64,000 nucleotides of DNA from Diphasiastrum complanatum (GCA_029204225.1 CM055103.1:43536604-43600603), one strand, 5' to 3'. Numbered from the stretch's first letter, positions 11,352-25,081 are shown. Translations and numbers: made by a program. The notes: generated from the letters alone by a model not told the origin.

Positions 11352-11956
11352 CAAAAGCTTCTCATCTAACACTTGGTTTGATGAAGATACAAGGGGGCTG
11401 GATAAATCATGAAAATAGCACCCATTGGAGAACAAAAAATTGGATAGAGAATGCTTGTAAGTAGTTCATAGTAAAAATCACCAAAAATCAGCAAGAAAAG
11501 CTTACAAATCCTTGTTAAAAGATCCATGCTACTTTTGTGGGATCAATTTATCAGAAGACATCACCTTAAGTATCCTTTTGTGACATGCGATTACCAATGT
11601 CGATAAATTGCACAAATTAGAAGACATGAAGTTTTAAGTTAATGTCGCATGGAAGTAGGCAAGAGTATCTGAATGAAGAAAAATGAGATAGAAAAGATAC
11701 ATGAAGAAAGTGGCAACGCACAGGAATTTATGGGATTCAAGTAGAAATACTAACAATGGGCAAGGAAGTATTGACCCTAGTTGAACATGCCATGACAGAA
11801 ACTTTCATGCTGAATTCTACACAAACATCATCACGTCACTCTTTAGGGTTGGAGACAAAATGAACCAGCCAACTATGGAACTTTTTTGATGGACCATACA
11901 TAAGCCAATTATGTGGAAGCATAATAGAAAACAAGTGGAGCAATTTATGGGAGGAG
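9641..11956. other. No gene seen
   Basis: AT-rich sequence between GB and G2. The only notable item is the (CT)n tract at 11,299-11,347. Frames such as 10,094-10,285 resemble nothing I know and have no supporting signals. Confidence 0.5.
11299..11347 (+). repeat. (CT)n microsatellite
   Basis: About 24 uninterrupted CT dinucleotides. Confidence 0.97.
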
Positions 11957-11961
11957 AGAAT
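11957..11961 (+). repeat. Target-site duplication of G2, left copy
   Basis: AGAAT directly before the 5' LTR, identical to 17,517-17,521. A 5-bp duplication is what Ty3/gypsy integrases produce. Confidence 0.93.
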
Positions 11962-12316
11962 TGTTATGAGCACGTAACCAGTGCCGAACCCTAGAGAACA
12001 CAGGAGGTCAGATACCACAGTCAAGGTCGTGTCCAGTGTACACGACCAACGGGCAAGACAGTGTGAGTAGTGTGTCCCGGCACGGTCCATAGCCATGGTG
12101 GGCCTAACACAGCCTAGGGACCCTGTCAGCAGGATAGGGCCCACGTTGGGTCCCGATGTGCAGTCGGCCACAACAGAGCCACGTGGCCGACACTTGGCAG
12201 TATGCATGCTACCAGGCCTCACACTGGGCTAGGAGGGCTTGCTTCATATCAGGGAGTAGGCAAGGCTGGGTGGTTTAGTTAGTGTTTGCCCTACTGTGGT
12301 GTTAGGATCTCTTACA
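11962..12316 (+). repeat. 5' LTR of G2
   Basis: 355 bp, TGTTATGAGC to CTTACA. It is a different subtype from the G1/G3 LTRs: the terminal palindrome is broken (GAGCACGTAAC) and the middle reads GGGCCCACGTTGGG. Confidence 0.95.
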
Positions 12317-12317
12317 C

Positions 12318-12330
12318 TGGTATTAGAGCC
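12318..12330 (+). promoter_or_regulatory. Primer-binding site (G2)
   Basis: TGGTATTAGAGCC, one mismatch from the initiator-Met tRNA complement. Confidence 0.9.
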
Positions 12331-13102
12331 ATCTCCTTCTTTGGGAACTTAGGAGCAGGAGTAGAGAAAGCTATCAGAAGCTAGGAAAGAACTCTCAGAT
12401 TTTCAGAAAAGAGAAGAGGAGAGGAGTCGCTGTAGGAACAGCCTTCTACGCCTTCTACTCATCCAAATTTGTGGGAGTTTCGACAAATTCTGAGGCAAAT
12501 TTCCTTGTATAGGTTCAGCGCTGGAAATTCAGGGATCTACCTCTGATTCTTATGTATAAATTGTGGATGCCTGAGCGGATTTTAGATAGAAGACTGCCAG
12601 CAGATCCATCGCTGTAAAAATCAGTTCCAACTGTGATTTTTGTGAGCAAATTTCTTGGAGCTGGGGGGGACCAATGAGCAGGGACCCCCAGAAATCAGCA
12701 AGCAGAGGTCCTAGAAAATTCCAGAATTTGAGATAATTTTGGAGCTTCCAACTCAGGTTCTCAGAGGGAAAAGGTCTTCTGATCTGACAGCGAGGGTGAA
12801 GGGCTAGCAAATTGGAAATTGGTTGTATTTTTCCAGTTGCTTGGAGGCAGCAGAGGTATGCCCTATCAATAAGGGTTCTCCATCAATCATCAACACAATT
12901 CCCAGATTACCTTCATCTGATTGCATGCAGCATAAGAAGACGGATTGGACACTGGCGGAAGGACTGAGGGAGTTTCTTGCTTTTCTCTCAGGAAGTACAG
13001 TCCTAAGAAAGAGCTAAGTACTCTACTTTTCTTTTCCAGTTTAGTCAATCTCTTTTCTTAGTTTCAGACCAAAGTTAAGGTACCTCTCTATCAGTTCTGA
13101 AA
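12331..13102 (+). repeat. Leader of about 90-nt degenerate repeats (G2)
   Basis: Motifs related to CAGCGCTGG or CGCTGTAG occur near 12,430, 12,519, 12,611, possibly 12,697, and 12,788, i.e. every 88-92 nt. No reading frame. Homologous to the leaders of G1 and G3. Confidence 0.55.
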
Positions 13103-14073
13103 ATGACCACTCCTCAGGGACTTGATCAACCCCCGGAGAGAGGCATTGACGAACTTGAAATAGAAGCCTTGGCTTACAGTAAAGGGAAAGAACCCATGGG
13201 AATGGAAGAACATGAACAATTTGCCGAAGAACTCGATGAATTGGTTACCAAGGAGCAGTTTCTCCATTTGGTAACATAAGTGGATGAACTGAAGTTGGCG
13301 TTAGCCAATTTCAAGTCTAGTGTGGACGACTCGTTCGCTGAACTCAAAGGCTTGATTTTGCGTTCTGCAAAAGGAAGTCTTCCCTCCACTTCTCAGTTGT
13401 CCCCTTCTCCACTTCCATCAGTTTCGGGTGAGCCTATGCGGTCTCACCCCAGTGTCTTTGAAGACTTAATGCCTCCTACTTTTATTGGGGAAGAGAAGGA
13501 TAGAAACGCAGACATTCTACAAACCTTCCTCAACAAATGGAAGAACATTCATGCTCTTAAACAGACCCCTGACCATTTGCAAGCTATTGAGGCCAGTCTT
13601 TCCCTAGGGCCCATGGCCTATAAGTGGTGGTTAAATCTCCAGGAGACTGGGCAGACTCCCCGGTCATGGAAGGCCTTTGAAGAAGCCTTCCTAAGAGAAT
13701 TTCTACCTGAAAATGAATTTGATAGAGCCTAGGAAGCCTGGGAGAAACAATAATGGATACATCCCTAGTCCAATATATCTCGCAGTATCGAGAGGCTATC
13801 TTAAAAATGAAAAATATGGATGACTATCAGAAAGTCAGGGGATTTGTCCGTGGCCTCAAAGATGAGTATAAAGTAGAGGTCCAGAGAAACTCGCCTACTA
13901 CCCTAGAGCAAGCTCTCATATATGCTCAAATCTATGATGATTCAGTGGGTAGGAAGAGGGGGAGACAACAGCCCCTTTCTGAGCAGCCTTCTCAGAAAGA
14001 CTTTCAATTTAAAAAGAAAATTTTAAAACGAAAGAAAGAAGATAAAGTAAAAGGTGAAGCTCCTCAAAAACGC
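13103..14073 (+). pseudogene. gag: Gag of G2, broken
   Basis: Starts at the family ATG (MTTPQG). Stops: TAA at 13,277-13,279 where relatives have GAA, and TAG near 13,730 where relatives have TGG; a one-base loss near 13,745 shifts the frame, which resumes at about 13,753. The core KWWLNLQETGQTPRSWKAF and the basic tail [19 protein letters not shown] are clear. The CCHC zinc knuckle is gone: the tail joins directly to the end of the protease at about 14,073 (QKR then [10 protein letters not shown]), a deletion of several hundred bp relative to G3. Confidence 0.9.
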
Positions 14074-17000
14074 ACAGACATTGTTCTCAGGAGAGACTGG
14101 CTCTACAGCTTAGGACCTTCCCTCCACATAAATTATCAGGAGAACACCCTCAGCTTTCAGCATAACGGCCGAGAGATCCAGTTGCATGGGGAGCATGATG
14201 TTTCCAACAGCCCTATGGTTTGCAGTTCAGAGCTCTGTCAACTAATTGGAGACGATGACCATCAGGTATTCTTATGTGACTTTCAGTTTATTCTTGAAGT
14301 TTCTATTTCCAGTTCTTTACAGCAGAAAATCAGTAAATTAGAAACTTTATTGTCTAAATTTAAAGATGTTTTTCCTGAAGATTTGCCACATGGTTTACCA
14401 CCCAGCAGAAAGGTAGATCATGTAATAAACCTAGTACCAAGTACAGCACCTGTTTCTAAACCTCCGTATCGGGTCAGCCGAACAGAGGATGAAGAAATAA
14501 CTAGGCAGCTAACAGATTATCTTGGAAAAGGCCAAATTCAGACCAGTAGTTCACCATGGGCCTCACCAGTCCTATTGGTGAAAAAGAAAGAGGGGTCTAT
14601 GCGTCTTTGCGTAGATTACAGAGCCCTCAATAAAGTCACAATTAAGAATAAATACCCTATGCCTCGGGCAGACGAGTCGTTTGACCAACTCAACGGGGCT
14701 ACGTTTTTCAGCAAAATAGACCTCAGATCGGGATATCATCAAGTCCGTATAAAATCGGAAGATGTCCCGAAAACAGCTTTTAGGACTTGTCACGGTCATT
14801 ATGAGTTTAAGGTGATGCCATTTGGGCTCACAAATGCTCCAGCTACCTTTATGACCTTGATGAACAGTGTCCTTTGTAGTCGTATTTTTAGATGACATCC
14901 TCGTCTACAGCAAAACGAGGAAGGAGCATCTTAAACACCCCAGAAAGCTGTTTCGACTGCTTAGAAACATAAGCTTTATGCTAAAGAATCCAAGTGTGAA
15001 TTCTTCGTTGAAGAAGTAGCTTATTTGGGTCACATTATCTCGGCAAATGGGATTAAGATGGACCCCAGTAAGTTCAAAGCCATACTTAGTTGGCTGAGAC
15101 CTCAGAATATTTTAGAGCTTCAGATTTTTCTTGGTTTGGCGGGATATTACAGACGATTTGTCAAGGAATATGCTCAGATAACAGTTCCTATGACAAATCT
15201 TCTTAAGGGGAAGGGAAAGGAGTTCAGTTGGGAGTCCGCACAGCAGGAGAGCTTTGATGCTTTCAAAACAGCCTTAGCTACAGCACCAGTTTTAAAAGTC
15301 GTCGACCCCAATCAGCCATTTGTGGTCGAAACAGATGCTAGCAACTTTGCAATTGGTGCTGTACTAACTCAGGGTGGATGACCAGTTGCGTTCGAGAGTA
15401 AAAAACATGAAAGTCTCAGATACCTTTGCAATCAACCTGAGCTTAGAGGTCGGAAAGCTCGTTGGGCAGAGTTGATGCAAGAGCTTGATATGTCTAAAAG
15501 ATATAGAATGCCTATGATAAACGAGCTGAGTTTTACTCAGATTCGTAATGAGTTACTCGAGTCCTTGAGAGGGAAGTGCCAGCATGATGCATTCTTCTCT
15601 ACTATTTGGAACTCCGTCCAGAGCAGACAGTTACAGACTCCAGAACTAGTTCCTGGGGCTAGTGCCAGTTCATCCAAGAATACGGCAGCTTCCGTTGAGG
15701 ATGATGATGAGTCCGAGTATACGTCAGATGACGTTGAGGGTTCTGAGCCTGTATTACCCAAGCAAACCCCAGTGGTCGAGGGTCAGTTGACTCAAGGATT
15801 CAAATGGAAACAGTATTCCATTTAGGATGAGTACTTGCTCTATAGAGATATAGTATGTGTCCCCAATTCAAAGGATTATAGGCAAGAGGTCCTATATGAG
15901 TGTCATGAAAATCCTTGTGCGGGGCACCTACACATACAGAAGACCTATGAGCTTCTTCGTAGGCAATTTTTCTGGCCCAGTATGAAAAAGGACGTCCAGC
16001 AATATGAAACCAGTTGCCAGAAATGTTAAGTAAATAAAGCAGAGCGTTTAAAGGCAGGAGGGTTGTTACAGCCCTTAGATATACCAGCTGGTAAATGGGA
16101 GAGTATCTCCATGGATTTTATAGTAGGCCTGCCTAAAACCCAAAAGGGTAATGACGCTATATGGGTCACAGTTGACCATCTGACCAAAATGGCTCATTTT
16201 ATTCCGACCAAAACAACCGTTAGAGCTCCAGAGTTAGCAAGGTTGTTTGTAGACGGGCTATTTAAATTGTACGGTCTACCTTCCGGCATAATCAGCGACC
16301 GGGACAGTAAGTTTAATGGAAATTTTTGGAGGGCAGTGTTCCATCATCTCCATAGTAAATTTAATATGAGTACCACTAACCATCCACAGACGGCGGACGG
16401 TCAAACAAAGAGGGTAAATCAGGTGCTGGAGGGTATGCTTCGCGCATACGTCAGCAAGAAGCAGACTACTTGGGAGGAGTATCTCTCGATATTAGAGTTT
16501 GCTTATAACAGTACTAAACATTCAGCTACGGGATACAACCCATTTATGCGGATGTATGGTTTCCAGCCACGCTCACCCACAACTGTCGGGTTTAAACAAG
16601 AAAAAGTTGAAGCAGCCAGAAACTAAACCAGATGATAGAACATGCTAAGCGTAGCATTAGGCAGTCCCAGGATCGAGCCATGCATTATGCAAATCCACCC
16701 AGACGGGATGTGCGGTTCTCCACTGGTGAGAAAGTCTACTTGAGAGTCCCAGTTGACTCTAAAACTCTCAAATCAGGAGTGTGTGCTAAGTTGTCTCCTA
16801 GGTATTGTGGTCCCTTTACCATCAGTAGGAGACTAGGCGAGGTCACCTACGAACTAGAACTCCCACACAGTAGTAAGGTTTTTCCAGTCTTTCATGTATC
16901 AGTTACGAAAAGCCTTAACCAGATCAGAAAATCTGGTAGGGGATAGTGTTCTAGTTCTCCCATTGGATTCTCAGCAACCTCCACATGAACCAGAGATTCT

Positions 17001-17126
17001 TGACAGTAGAGGGACGTAGACTCGTCATATTCTATACAAAGAATACCTGGTCAAGTGGAATGATCAGCCTGTTGAGAATGCCACTTGGGAAAGAGGCAGC
17101 GTCCTTTATTTCCAGACTTTGTCTTA
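14074..17126 (+). pseudogene. pol: Pol of G2, broken (RT-RNase H-integrase-chromodomain)
   Basis: The protease active site is deleted. RT runs from about 14,330 ([15 protein letters not shown]) through SGYHQVRIK and [13 protein letters not shown]; a 22-bp deletion near 14,873 breaks the frame just before the FLDD catalytic box at about 14,888. The connection domain and the start of RNase H ([15 protein letters not shown]) lie at 15,025-15,381, after which CGA has become TGA and about 130 bp are lost. Integrase: zinc-binding region CHENPCAGH...CQKC at 15,901-16,026, core Asp residues in MDFIVGLP and SDRDSKF; the expected catalytic Glu is Lys (QTKRVNQ) and an extra Ala precedes it. A chromodomain-like EYLVKWNDQPVENATWE ends the frame near 17,100. 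Confidence 0.93.
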
Positions 17127-17144
17127 GAGGACCAAGACGGTTCT

Positions 17145-17158
17145 TAAGGGGGAGGGAG
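17145..17158 (+). promoter_or_regulatory. Polypurine tract (G2)
   Basis: AAGGGGGAGGGAG immediately before the 3' LTR; primes plus-strand DNA synthesis in this class of elements. Confidence 0.85.
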
Positions 17159-17516
17159 TGTTACGAGCACGTAACCAGTGCCGAACTGTAGAGAACACAG
17201 GAGGTCAGATACCACAGTCAAGGTCGTGTCCAGTGTACACGACCAACAGGGCAAGACAGTGTGAGTATTGTGCTCCGGCACGGTCCATAGCCATGGTGGG
17301 CCTAACACAGCCTAGGGACCCTGTCAGCAGGATAGGGCCCCACGTTGGGTCCCGACGTGCAGTCGGCCATGACAGAGCCACATGGCCGACACTTGGCAGT
17401 ATGCATGCTACCAGGCCTCACACTGGGCTAGGAGGGGCTTGCTCCATATCAGGGAGTAAGCAAGGCTGGGTGGTTCAGTTAGTGTTTGCCGTACTGTGGT
17501 GTTAGGATCTTTTACA
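17159..17516 (+). repeat. 3' LTR of G2
   Basis: 358 bp, TGTTACGAGC to TTTACA. Aligned by eye with the 5' LTR it shows about 15 substitutions and 3 single-base indels. Confidence 0.95.
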
Positions 17517-17521
17517 AGAAT
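17517..17521 (+). repeat. Target-site duplication of G2, right copy
   Basis: AGAAT, identical to 11,957-11,961. Confidence 0.93.
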
Positions 17522-20500
17522 CCTACATCTTAGTGGCGAAATCACATCTAGAAAGGAACCCGCAGAGGGAGATTATTTAGAACTCTACAAGATATTATCA
17601 AAGACAACCCAAAAATCACCAAAACCACTATATCTCCTTTGTGGTTTTTTGAATACCGTTGACTCCATCTCTAGACCTTAGTCATGGGGAATGGAAATAT
17701 ATTGGGCCATGGCATCTTGCGAGGAAGTTTTATGCAAGTTTTGCGAGTTGCTTTTTGCCCACGATTCAGTAAAATAGTAACACATTGTGCCATCCTTTTC
17801 ATGCCACTCTTCATCTTTTATAAATTATAATTGTGGCTTTCTACATAGTTGAAAATTCCACTACCTATTAAATTTTAAGTAGGCCCATTGAAAGACACTT
17901 TGATACTTTTAGAAATAGGTCCATTTGATCATGAAAAAATGTTTAAGGAGGCCTAAAGGCTTCTCCAAAACAAAATTCAAGTTTGGATTGAACTTTTTTC
18001 TAAACTAATTTTTTGAAATAATGTTTTTTGGAGCTGCCATGGATAGCATGCCAATGTGCTAATCCAAACGACTCCAAAACTTAATTATAAATTGTTTTTT
18101 TGAAGATTAAAAAAGCTTCATTTTTTTGGGAGCAAACTAGTACATTGGGATGTTAACCAAGACGGCTACAAAAACAAAATCAACTTAATTTTTTTTTTTT
18201 GGGGTGCAGGTTGGCACATTGGCATGCTAGCCTAGGATGCTTAAAAAAAAGCTCAACAAGGAAGTTTCACTCGAATTTGGTTGTACAATTGTGTAGAAAT
18301 ACCTTCTCTGCTTCATAGTTGGAATTCCTCAGCCCATCAAACTTGTAATGGACCTACAAAAACACTATATAATACCCTAAAAGTAAATGTTTTCCATGGA
18401 TATGGTGGTTTGGTACTTGCATTGCCACACAAACTACATAGTTTATTTTTCACATGAGAAAGGTAGAATGATTGTGAAAGATTCACATGATATAGTGGCT
18501 CATGGTATGGCATCCAAACCTTCAACAATAATGAAAAATAAAAAGCCAGTTCTACTATCTAACAAAAAAGTTGAGGAAAGTGAACACAACAACATAGAGG
18601 AAAGGTGCCCAGAAATTGTCATGACACCTGTCAAGAGGTAGAGAATTATGGGTACACTAGAGTAGCCACAACATGTGTCATCTCCAAAGTTTTATCTCTC
18701 ATTGAGGTCATCATAAGTAGCATATTTGTTGCATTAAAATCCATGAAATTTTTTAAACTGATTAGTCTCTTCTTTTGGTTAGATATAGTATGCGGTCAAT
18801 ATTACATGGCATGCCATGTGCTACCTTTTTGTTGAGAACCATAGGTAGAATGAGTTTTGAAACTCGCAAAGTCACATAACTTGCAAAAAGATTTACTCAT
18901 AAAATGTCAAAACCCCGCTCAACTAAAGGACTAAAACTAGTCACGTGGTCTTCTACAATAGTAGTGATGTTCCTCTTTGGTTGGAGGAGATGCAGACAAA
19001 GGATTTGGACATTCACAGATAGCCTCAAAATGATCTCCAAAATAGGTGCCTACTCCTAATGAATGTTGTCCACGACTGTTGTTAAAATCAACAAGCAATA
19101 ATTGAAGATATAACTACCAAAACCACCTCCAAATAGGCTGCCAACTATCAAGAAGTGTTCTCTACTGCTGTAAAATCAGCAAGTAACAAAGAAAGGAATG
19201 ACCACCAAATAGGGTGCTAAATGTCATGAATTGTTGTCCACTACTAGAAATTAACAAGTAATAGAAGCATAAAAGAGCACCAAAAGCACCTTAAAAATGA
19301 GCACTAACTGTAGATCAGTGCTATCGACCACTGTATATGCTAGAAAAAGTAGATAGCAACAAAAAGATACCACAAAAAGTGAAGAGAAATGTGAAATACA
19401 ACCTCCAAGACAAGGAACTAGCTGAAATAGGACCCAAAAGAGGTAATGCCCAACCAAAGTAGGCACCAAAAGCAGGAGTGTCGACTTTCTCAAAGTTAAA
19501 TGAGGATTTTCAAATATGCACCAACCTTCTCTAAGTGAAATAGATCAAACCAACAACTTTCTCCACAACAAATATAACGATGAATCTTCCCTAGAAAGTG
19601 CTATAATATCAAGTAGTGATTGTAATTACATTTTTTGGCATCAAATAAAGCATGAATGGCTATAAATGACTCGGACATAGCATCTCCCATGAAAAATTAT
19701 CATTGAAATCACATGTAAGTAGTGGCTAAAGCCTTGCAAACAATACTGAAGAGTTCTCCCACGAAGAGCTCAAGTAATCTCAACACCAAAATGTATCAAA
19801 GTGATAGATTGAGCACCTAATAATATTACCAACAATCCCTAATATGTGCCCTAATGTAGAAGCCTCTAGAAATCAAGAAGGGAGGGAAAATAGTGCACCT
19901 ATACATGAATAATAAAAGTGACCCTTGGCAAACATGTGATAAAATAGCACTAGTCTAAAACTTAGGTAAATGTAGCATTGATTCTTAAGTAAAGGTAGTA
20001 GTGAAAAGTAAAAGCAACATTTATGGATTGGATGCCCATAACATAAACCCACATCTTTGACCTCTTGCTATTGGGTTGAAGTTTGGGCAAACACCCAATG
20101 TAATTACGTCGTCAACACCTTTTTTGCGATTGGTTAACATGTCATTTGGGTCATGTGTGATCCATTAGGTGATGAAACTCAATTCAATTGTCAATGCACG
20201 TGCTTGTCAATTTAGGACTACTTTGATCTTGACCTTTAGTTCAATGTTTGAATTCTTCTTTTAAGTGTGTAAGCGTGATTTGGGCTAAAGGTGAATGTAT
20301 CCAAGAAAAACATGGGAAATAGTTTTTTATTTTCATGTGCTACGTTAGTAGAGGTAGTTTTTTTGAGAGCTTTAAGTTGGTTGTACAAAGTGATCTGGAT
20401 TTCAAACTCTTGTTGTGATGCAATAAGCAAGACTTGCCTACATGCAATGCCATTATAACCTTGTATTAACATTGATGCAAGCAGGGTATGAATATAGTAG

Positions 20501-23500
20501 GTAGTCAAGTGCAGTTTGTAATCTCACTTGTTGGGGCAACAATTCGAGTAAGTTCTTCTGTGGGTACGTGCTTTCCTATCAAAAGTTTGTTATTTCCTCT
20601 TTAGCTTAAATAAAATCTAAAAGTAGAGTAATTTCAATTTCATAGGATGATATGTAAGGAAAATATATGACACAATTTGATGCTAGCATAAAACAATTTA
20701 GATTGGTTTGAAGATATATATAGTTCCTATATAAGGAAATTCATCAATTGATCACATTTCTAGAGTGAGCGGGTATAGATCGAAGACTAGCCTATGAAGC
20801 ATGTATTAGCTAGATTGTTCATTGCTTTTTTAGCTCAAATCATAAATATCTTTATCTATCTCATTCTTTTTATGTTCTAAACTAATGTCAAGATACACGA
20901 GAGAGTTTTAAATTTGTAAATGAATTGTGGGCAAGATCAATCATAGAGCATCACCTAAAATCAAGTTGATAATGAAATAGCACTCTCCACGAGTGTCACA
21001 CTACATTTCACAATATGCTAGTGTGTAGCCCTCCTACAAAGGATCTACACAAATCTCCTACAAAAAATCAATAGCATCACATAAGTCAACCACAAATTGG
21101 ATATAGACAGAGTCCATTTACTTCTAAGCATCCTAAACTAACTTCATGTCTTTGTTTCATGGTTATTCTACTTAGTGTTTTATAGACCCAAAAGGAACCT
21201 TCTAGGAAGCTGACAAATTAGGACCACTACACCTCCAGAGGGTTTGCCCTACCACTTGGTCATTGACCTCATGAGTCTTCAGATATCCACCAACAAATAA
21301 ATATAGGGTCTATGGGTTCGATACAATTATTGACCATGAGCATAACAATGTTTGTAAGTTAATAGCTTTGAAGAATGTCCCCCATACTAACAAAACTTAG
21401 GCAATAAATGGAAGAGCCTGCATATAAATGCTATCATGTAATGTTAAAGTAGATGACATAAAATGTAAGACTACAAAATGGATATACTGAAGATGTTATT
21501 GCAAAATTTTAAATATTGTATAGTAGACCGCATCATCACATATGTTGTGTGAGTAGTTGCACCATGAAATCAAACCCATATAAGTGGAAATAGCTATTTG
21601 ATCGATGACGTGAAACTCTTCCAGACAATATAGATGGACCAAGACTACCAAATGATGCCATCACATTGAGTGACATAGGCAGGCTGATGGCAATGCTATG
21701 ACAAACAAGCATGTACTATTCTAGTCGTGTGGGCCAAGAATGCCAAATAAAGGCAAATTCAAGCTTCACGGCTGAAAACTGCTATAATAGTACCATTGCA
21801 TGTAGGTAGAAACATCGCCAATATATGACCAAGTTTGTCATGTTAATGTTGATAAGACTCTACCACTATACCATACAAATTGTACTGCCACATGCCTATG
21901 GAATTTTAAAAAAACTATGTCGATGTGTGCCATATAAATTTTGTTTCCACATGCGAACCATAGAACATGGCCACCAAATACCATTGTCTGCACTGTGACC
22001 TAAAAACTTAAGTGCTTTTAAGGAAATACCATGCCAAATAATTGAGCTTGTCATGCTGCAGTAGGAAAAAAAAGGATCTTAAGCTGTTGAGCGTAATCCA
22101 TTGACGTTACAAGGAGTTGTCTCATATGCATCCCAAGCTAGTCGTATAGACCATGAGCATCATATAGGCATTTGTAGGAATGGACTGGAGGTTCTTCCAT
22201 GTAATCATGAATGTGAGGTAGCATCAATAAACTAGCTCCAAAAATTTATAACATATTATGAATAGTTGCCTTTAATGGCCCTTAGCAGAACCACAAGTCA
22301 AATATCTGTAGTCATGTGCAACAAGATTGCTAAAATTAAAAGTAATGTATTGAGTGAATAGTTGTTACATTGCTAGGATAATGGCATGTATAAGGACCAA
22401 TAGAGGAGCATGTACATGAGCTGAATGATGAACGACTGTCTCATAATGTTAATGTTGGATCCAATTGTATTTCATGTACAAGGAGCTATGATTGTAGGAA
22501 GAACGCAAGATCTAGAGATCCAACAATTTTTTGATGATGTAAAAAGTTTCAAAAATTGACCCAATAAACTACAGTCTAGAAACTTCATATCCAAATTGAG
22601 TTGTGTAAAGTGCAATACGGGCTCCCTACTATCTGACAAGATAGTTACTTTGAAGTTTGAACATGTTAAAACACGTCCAATAAAAATACAAAATTGACAA
22701 CACTTTCAAAGGCTAGCACAAATTGAAAATCTAGCATCATATCTTGTGCTATACAGAATTAAATGTGTTCATTGATCCTCCTTGGGTGCCCACCAACAAG
22801 GGAAAATTGCAACGGAATAGAACCAAAAAACGAAAGATTGAGTTTTTTTCCCAGAAACGTAATTTAAACAAAGGGAAAGTTGGCGCTAAGGTTGATTGGC
22901 ATTAAAAAATCAGCTGGTTCAAAATAATTGAAGTGCTATTAAAATTCTTTTGAAATGGCCTTTTGTTGTTTCAAACCACGAAGAGTTATCCCATTTGAAA
23001 AAAACATCAAATTCCATATCACATTTATTTGACTACAAAAAAGCTATTGTTTGAGGTTTTAGAATACATTTACACAAGTTTCAACTTTCAATGTGTCAAT
23101 GGTCATTCACTATACTATTATCTATACCTCGATTTGTATTGGTGTTACTCCAGAAATCGTATATGTTCAACGATCATACATTTGCACATAAATTTGTAGA
23201 ACATCTTCTATATACCCGTAAGTAACGAATATTCATTAGGTAAGTTCAAACATCCAAATTCAAATATAAACTGAACACAATGCATATATGACACTATATT
23301 TTGTTTACAATGCTGTCCGAAATGTTATTTTATTTTTTTTAATTTTTTTTTAAAAATTCAAAAAAAAAAGGTTGATCTTAAAAGAACAAACCTAAAAACT
23401 TGCCAAAAAATAAAATTAGACAACCTTAAAGATTTACAATGTGATCAACCAAAAATCTTGGGTTTTTTTTTTTTTAAACGAAAAGATAATAATAGTTTTC

Positions 23501-25081
23501 ATGCATGTTTCAGGAAACCCTGATGGGATTCCTTGGAATGTGTTTTAGAATGGAATGCGCAGTTATGACATCATGTAACACTGGGTATATAATCAGTGGG
23601 GTAGTCTACTTAGTTCAGAAGTTTAATTCAAATCATCTTATCCTTTTTGTGCTCCCCTTCTCCACAATTTGTGCTCTTATACCAACTGAAAACACAAATG
23701 AACAACCTTGGACCCTTTTAGGAGTTGGAATTCTCCTTTCCTGATTCTTTTTAATTAGGATTTCAAGAATTAGTTTGAATATCTGGAAATCCCAATTCAA
23801 TTTTGATTGATCACTGATGATATAACAAGATTGACCTGTAGTTAGGGGTCAATACCCGTGCTAGCAAGGACGAGATTTCAGCTCACCTAGTTTTAAGGAA
23901 ATATGCCTTTGATGTTGAACATAGAGCTTGAGTTTATGCTGGTTAGAAAGTTGTCTTTGATCTATGAAATTCTAGTAATAAACTGTGGTAAGGAGATGGC
24001 CATACAGATGGCTGTTCCATCCTGCTTGATAAAGGTACGTGACCTGCCTTCATGCAGCCATTGCTACATGGTGCAATCATGGTAGGCTAAGCAGATTGTT
24101 AGATATGCATAGAAGACTTGCATTGGAACAGCATATGCATTAGCTTACAACGTTGGTTAGAAGGCAAGTCTACGTTAAAAAGCAAGAATGGGTGCTAATA
24201 TGGCCATTTAATGACAAAAGCTCTGGATAGAACACCTGGTCGATCCACAACTTGCATGATGAATTGAGAGTCTGTGTGGACAACTAGTTGCTTCATGTAG
24301 GTCGTGCCTCCATGCCATGTTAAAGGTTGTTGGATTAGCAGCATGTAGCTCAACGTTGAGCTTAAAAGAGTGTTAGGATGAGCACCTTGTTGTGCCCTAA
24401 TTGTTCATGCAGCCTTTCTCTCGCTGATTGAGAAGCCCGAATTGGCTCAAACGACAATGAGTATAGCCTATATAATTGTATTGGATTGTTAGATGGTCCA
24501 TGGTCGTACCCACTATTGGCTGCCGAGGTGAATGAACAATGATGCTTTTGACCTTTCAACCAAGGGATCAGCGCGAAGCTTTTCGGTTCAAACAATCATA
24601 ATGGGGAAATGATTGGTTGCAACCTCACTTTTTGAGCAGCGTTAATTAGACATAACTTCACAGTTGTCCTATCCGAGTTATCACGAATAGATTTCTGACG
24701 GGAGGGCATGCCACGGTGCACGTTTAGTTGGTGAATTCTTCAGGTCATGAGACCATGCCCTAGGTGAAAGTGTGAGCTCAAGTGTGATTCTCATTCTCAT
24801 TTCTACCTGTCATTACATTATTGGTAGTAGTTCTATCTGTTCCAGATGCATTTGTATTTGGTAGAATGGCAAATTCAAGATTGCAGGCTCATTGTTTCCA
24901 AGGTCTCCAAACTAATAATGAAATCTAATTTTTCCTTGTTCTTCTCTTAACAACATATTTGCATGGATGATCCGTGGCAAAAGGTATAGGCCTATCTTAA
25001 ATTTGCATGCCATGACTAGTGCCAAGATAACTGTCCAGCAAGGGGAGCTGATGTCACATGTACTTTGAATCCCTTGCCCAA
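17522..25081. other. 7.5 kb with no recognisable gene
   Basis: AT-rich sequence with homopolymer runs (for example 23,325-23,370 and 23,461-23,474). No frame above about 90 codons and none with a recognisable motif. A degenerate tandem repeat lies at 19,034-19,370. It is probably old, decayed transposon sequence, but I cannot assign a family. Confidence 0.5.
19034..19370 (+). repeat. Degenerate tandem repeat, 76-93 bp units
   Basis: The phrase CCAAATAGG(N)TGCC or a decayed form recurs at about 19,034, 19,127, 19,203 and 19,287. Each is followed by text like TTGTCCACTACT and TCAGCAAGTAA. Four imperfect units. Confidence 0.5.

Larger units (their letters stand above)
11962..17516 (+). mobile_element. 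Gypsy element G2, complete but coding-dead
   Basis: A 5,555-bp chromovirus-type element with two LTRs, PBS, leader, gag, pol, polypurine tract and a perfect AGAAT duplication, so both ends are certain. The LTRs differ by about 15 substitutions and 3 one-base indels over about 355 bp (by eye). It is about 0.75 kb shorter than G3 through several internal deletions: the gag-protease junction (14,073), RT (about 14,873) and RNase H (about 15,407 and 15,508). Stops occur in gag and pol. It could move only with proteins supplied by another copy. Confidence 0.96.

Noticed and set aside
18387-18641. 84-codon frame
   Set aside because: No motif, AT-rich chance frame in decayed sequence.
23505-23744. 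79-codon hydrophobic frame
   Set aside because: No homology recognised and no supporting promoter or splice signals.
24362-24595. 77-codon minus-strand frame
   Set aside because: No recognisable motif.
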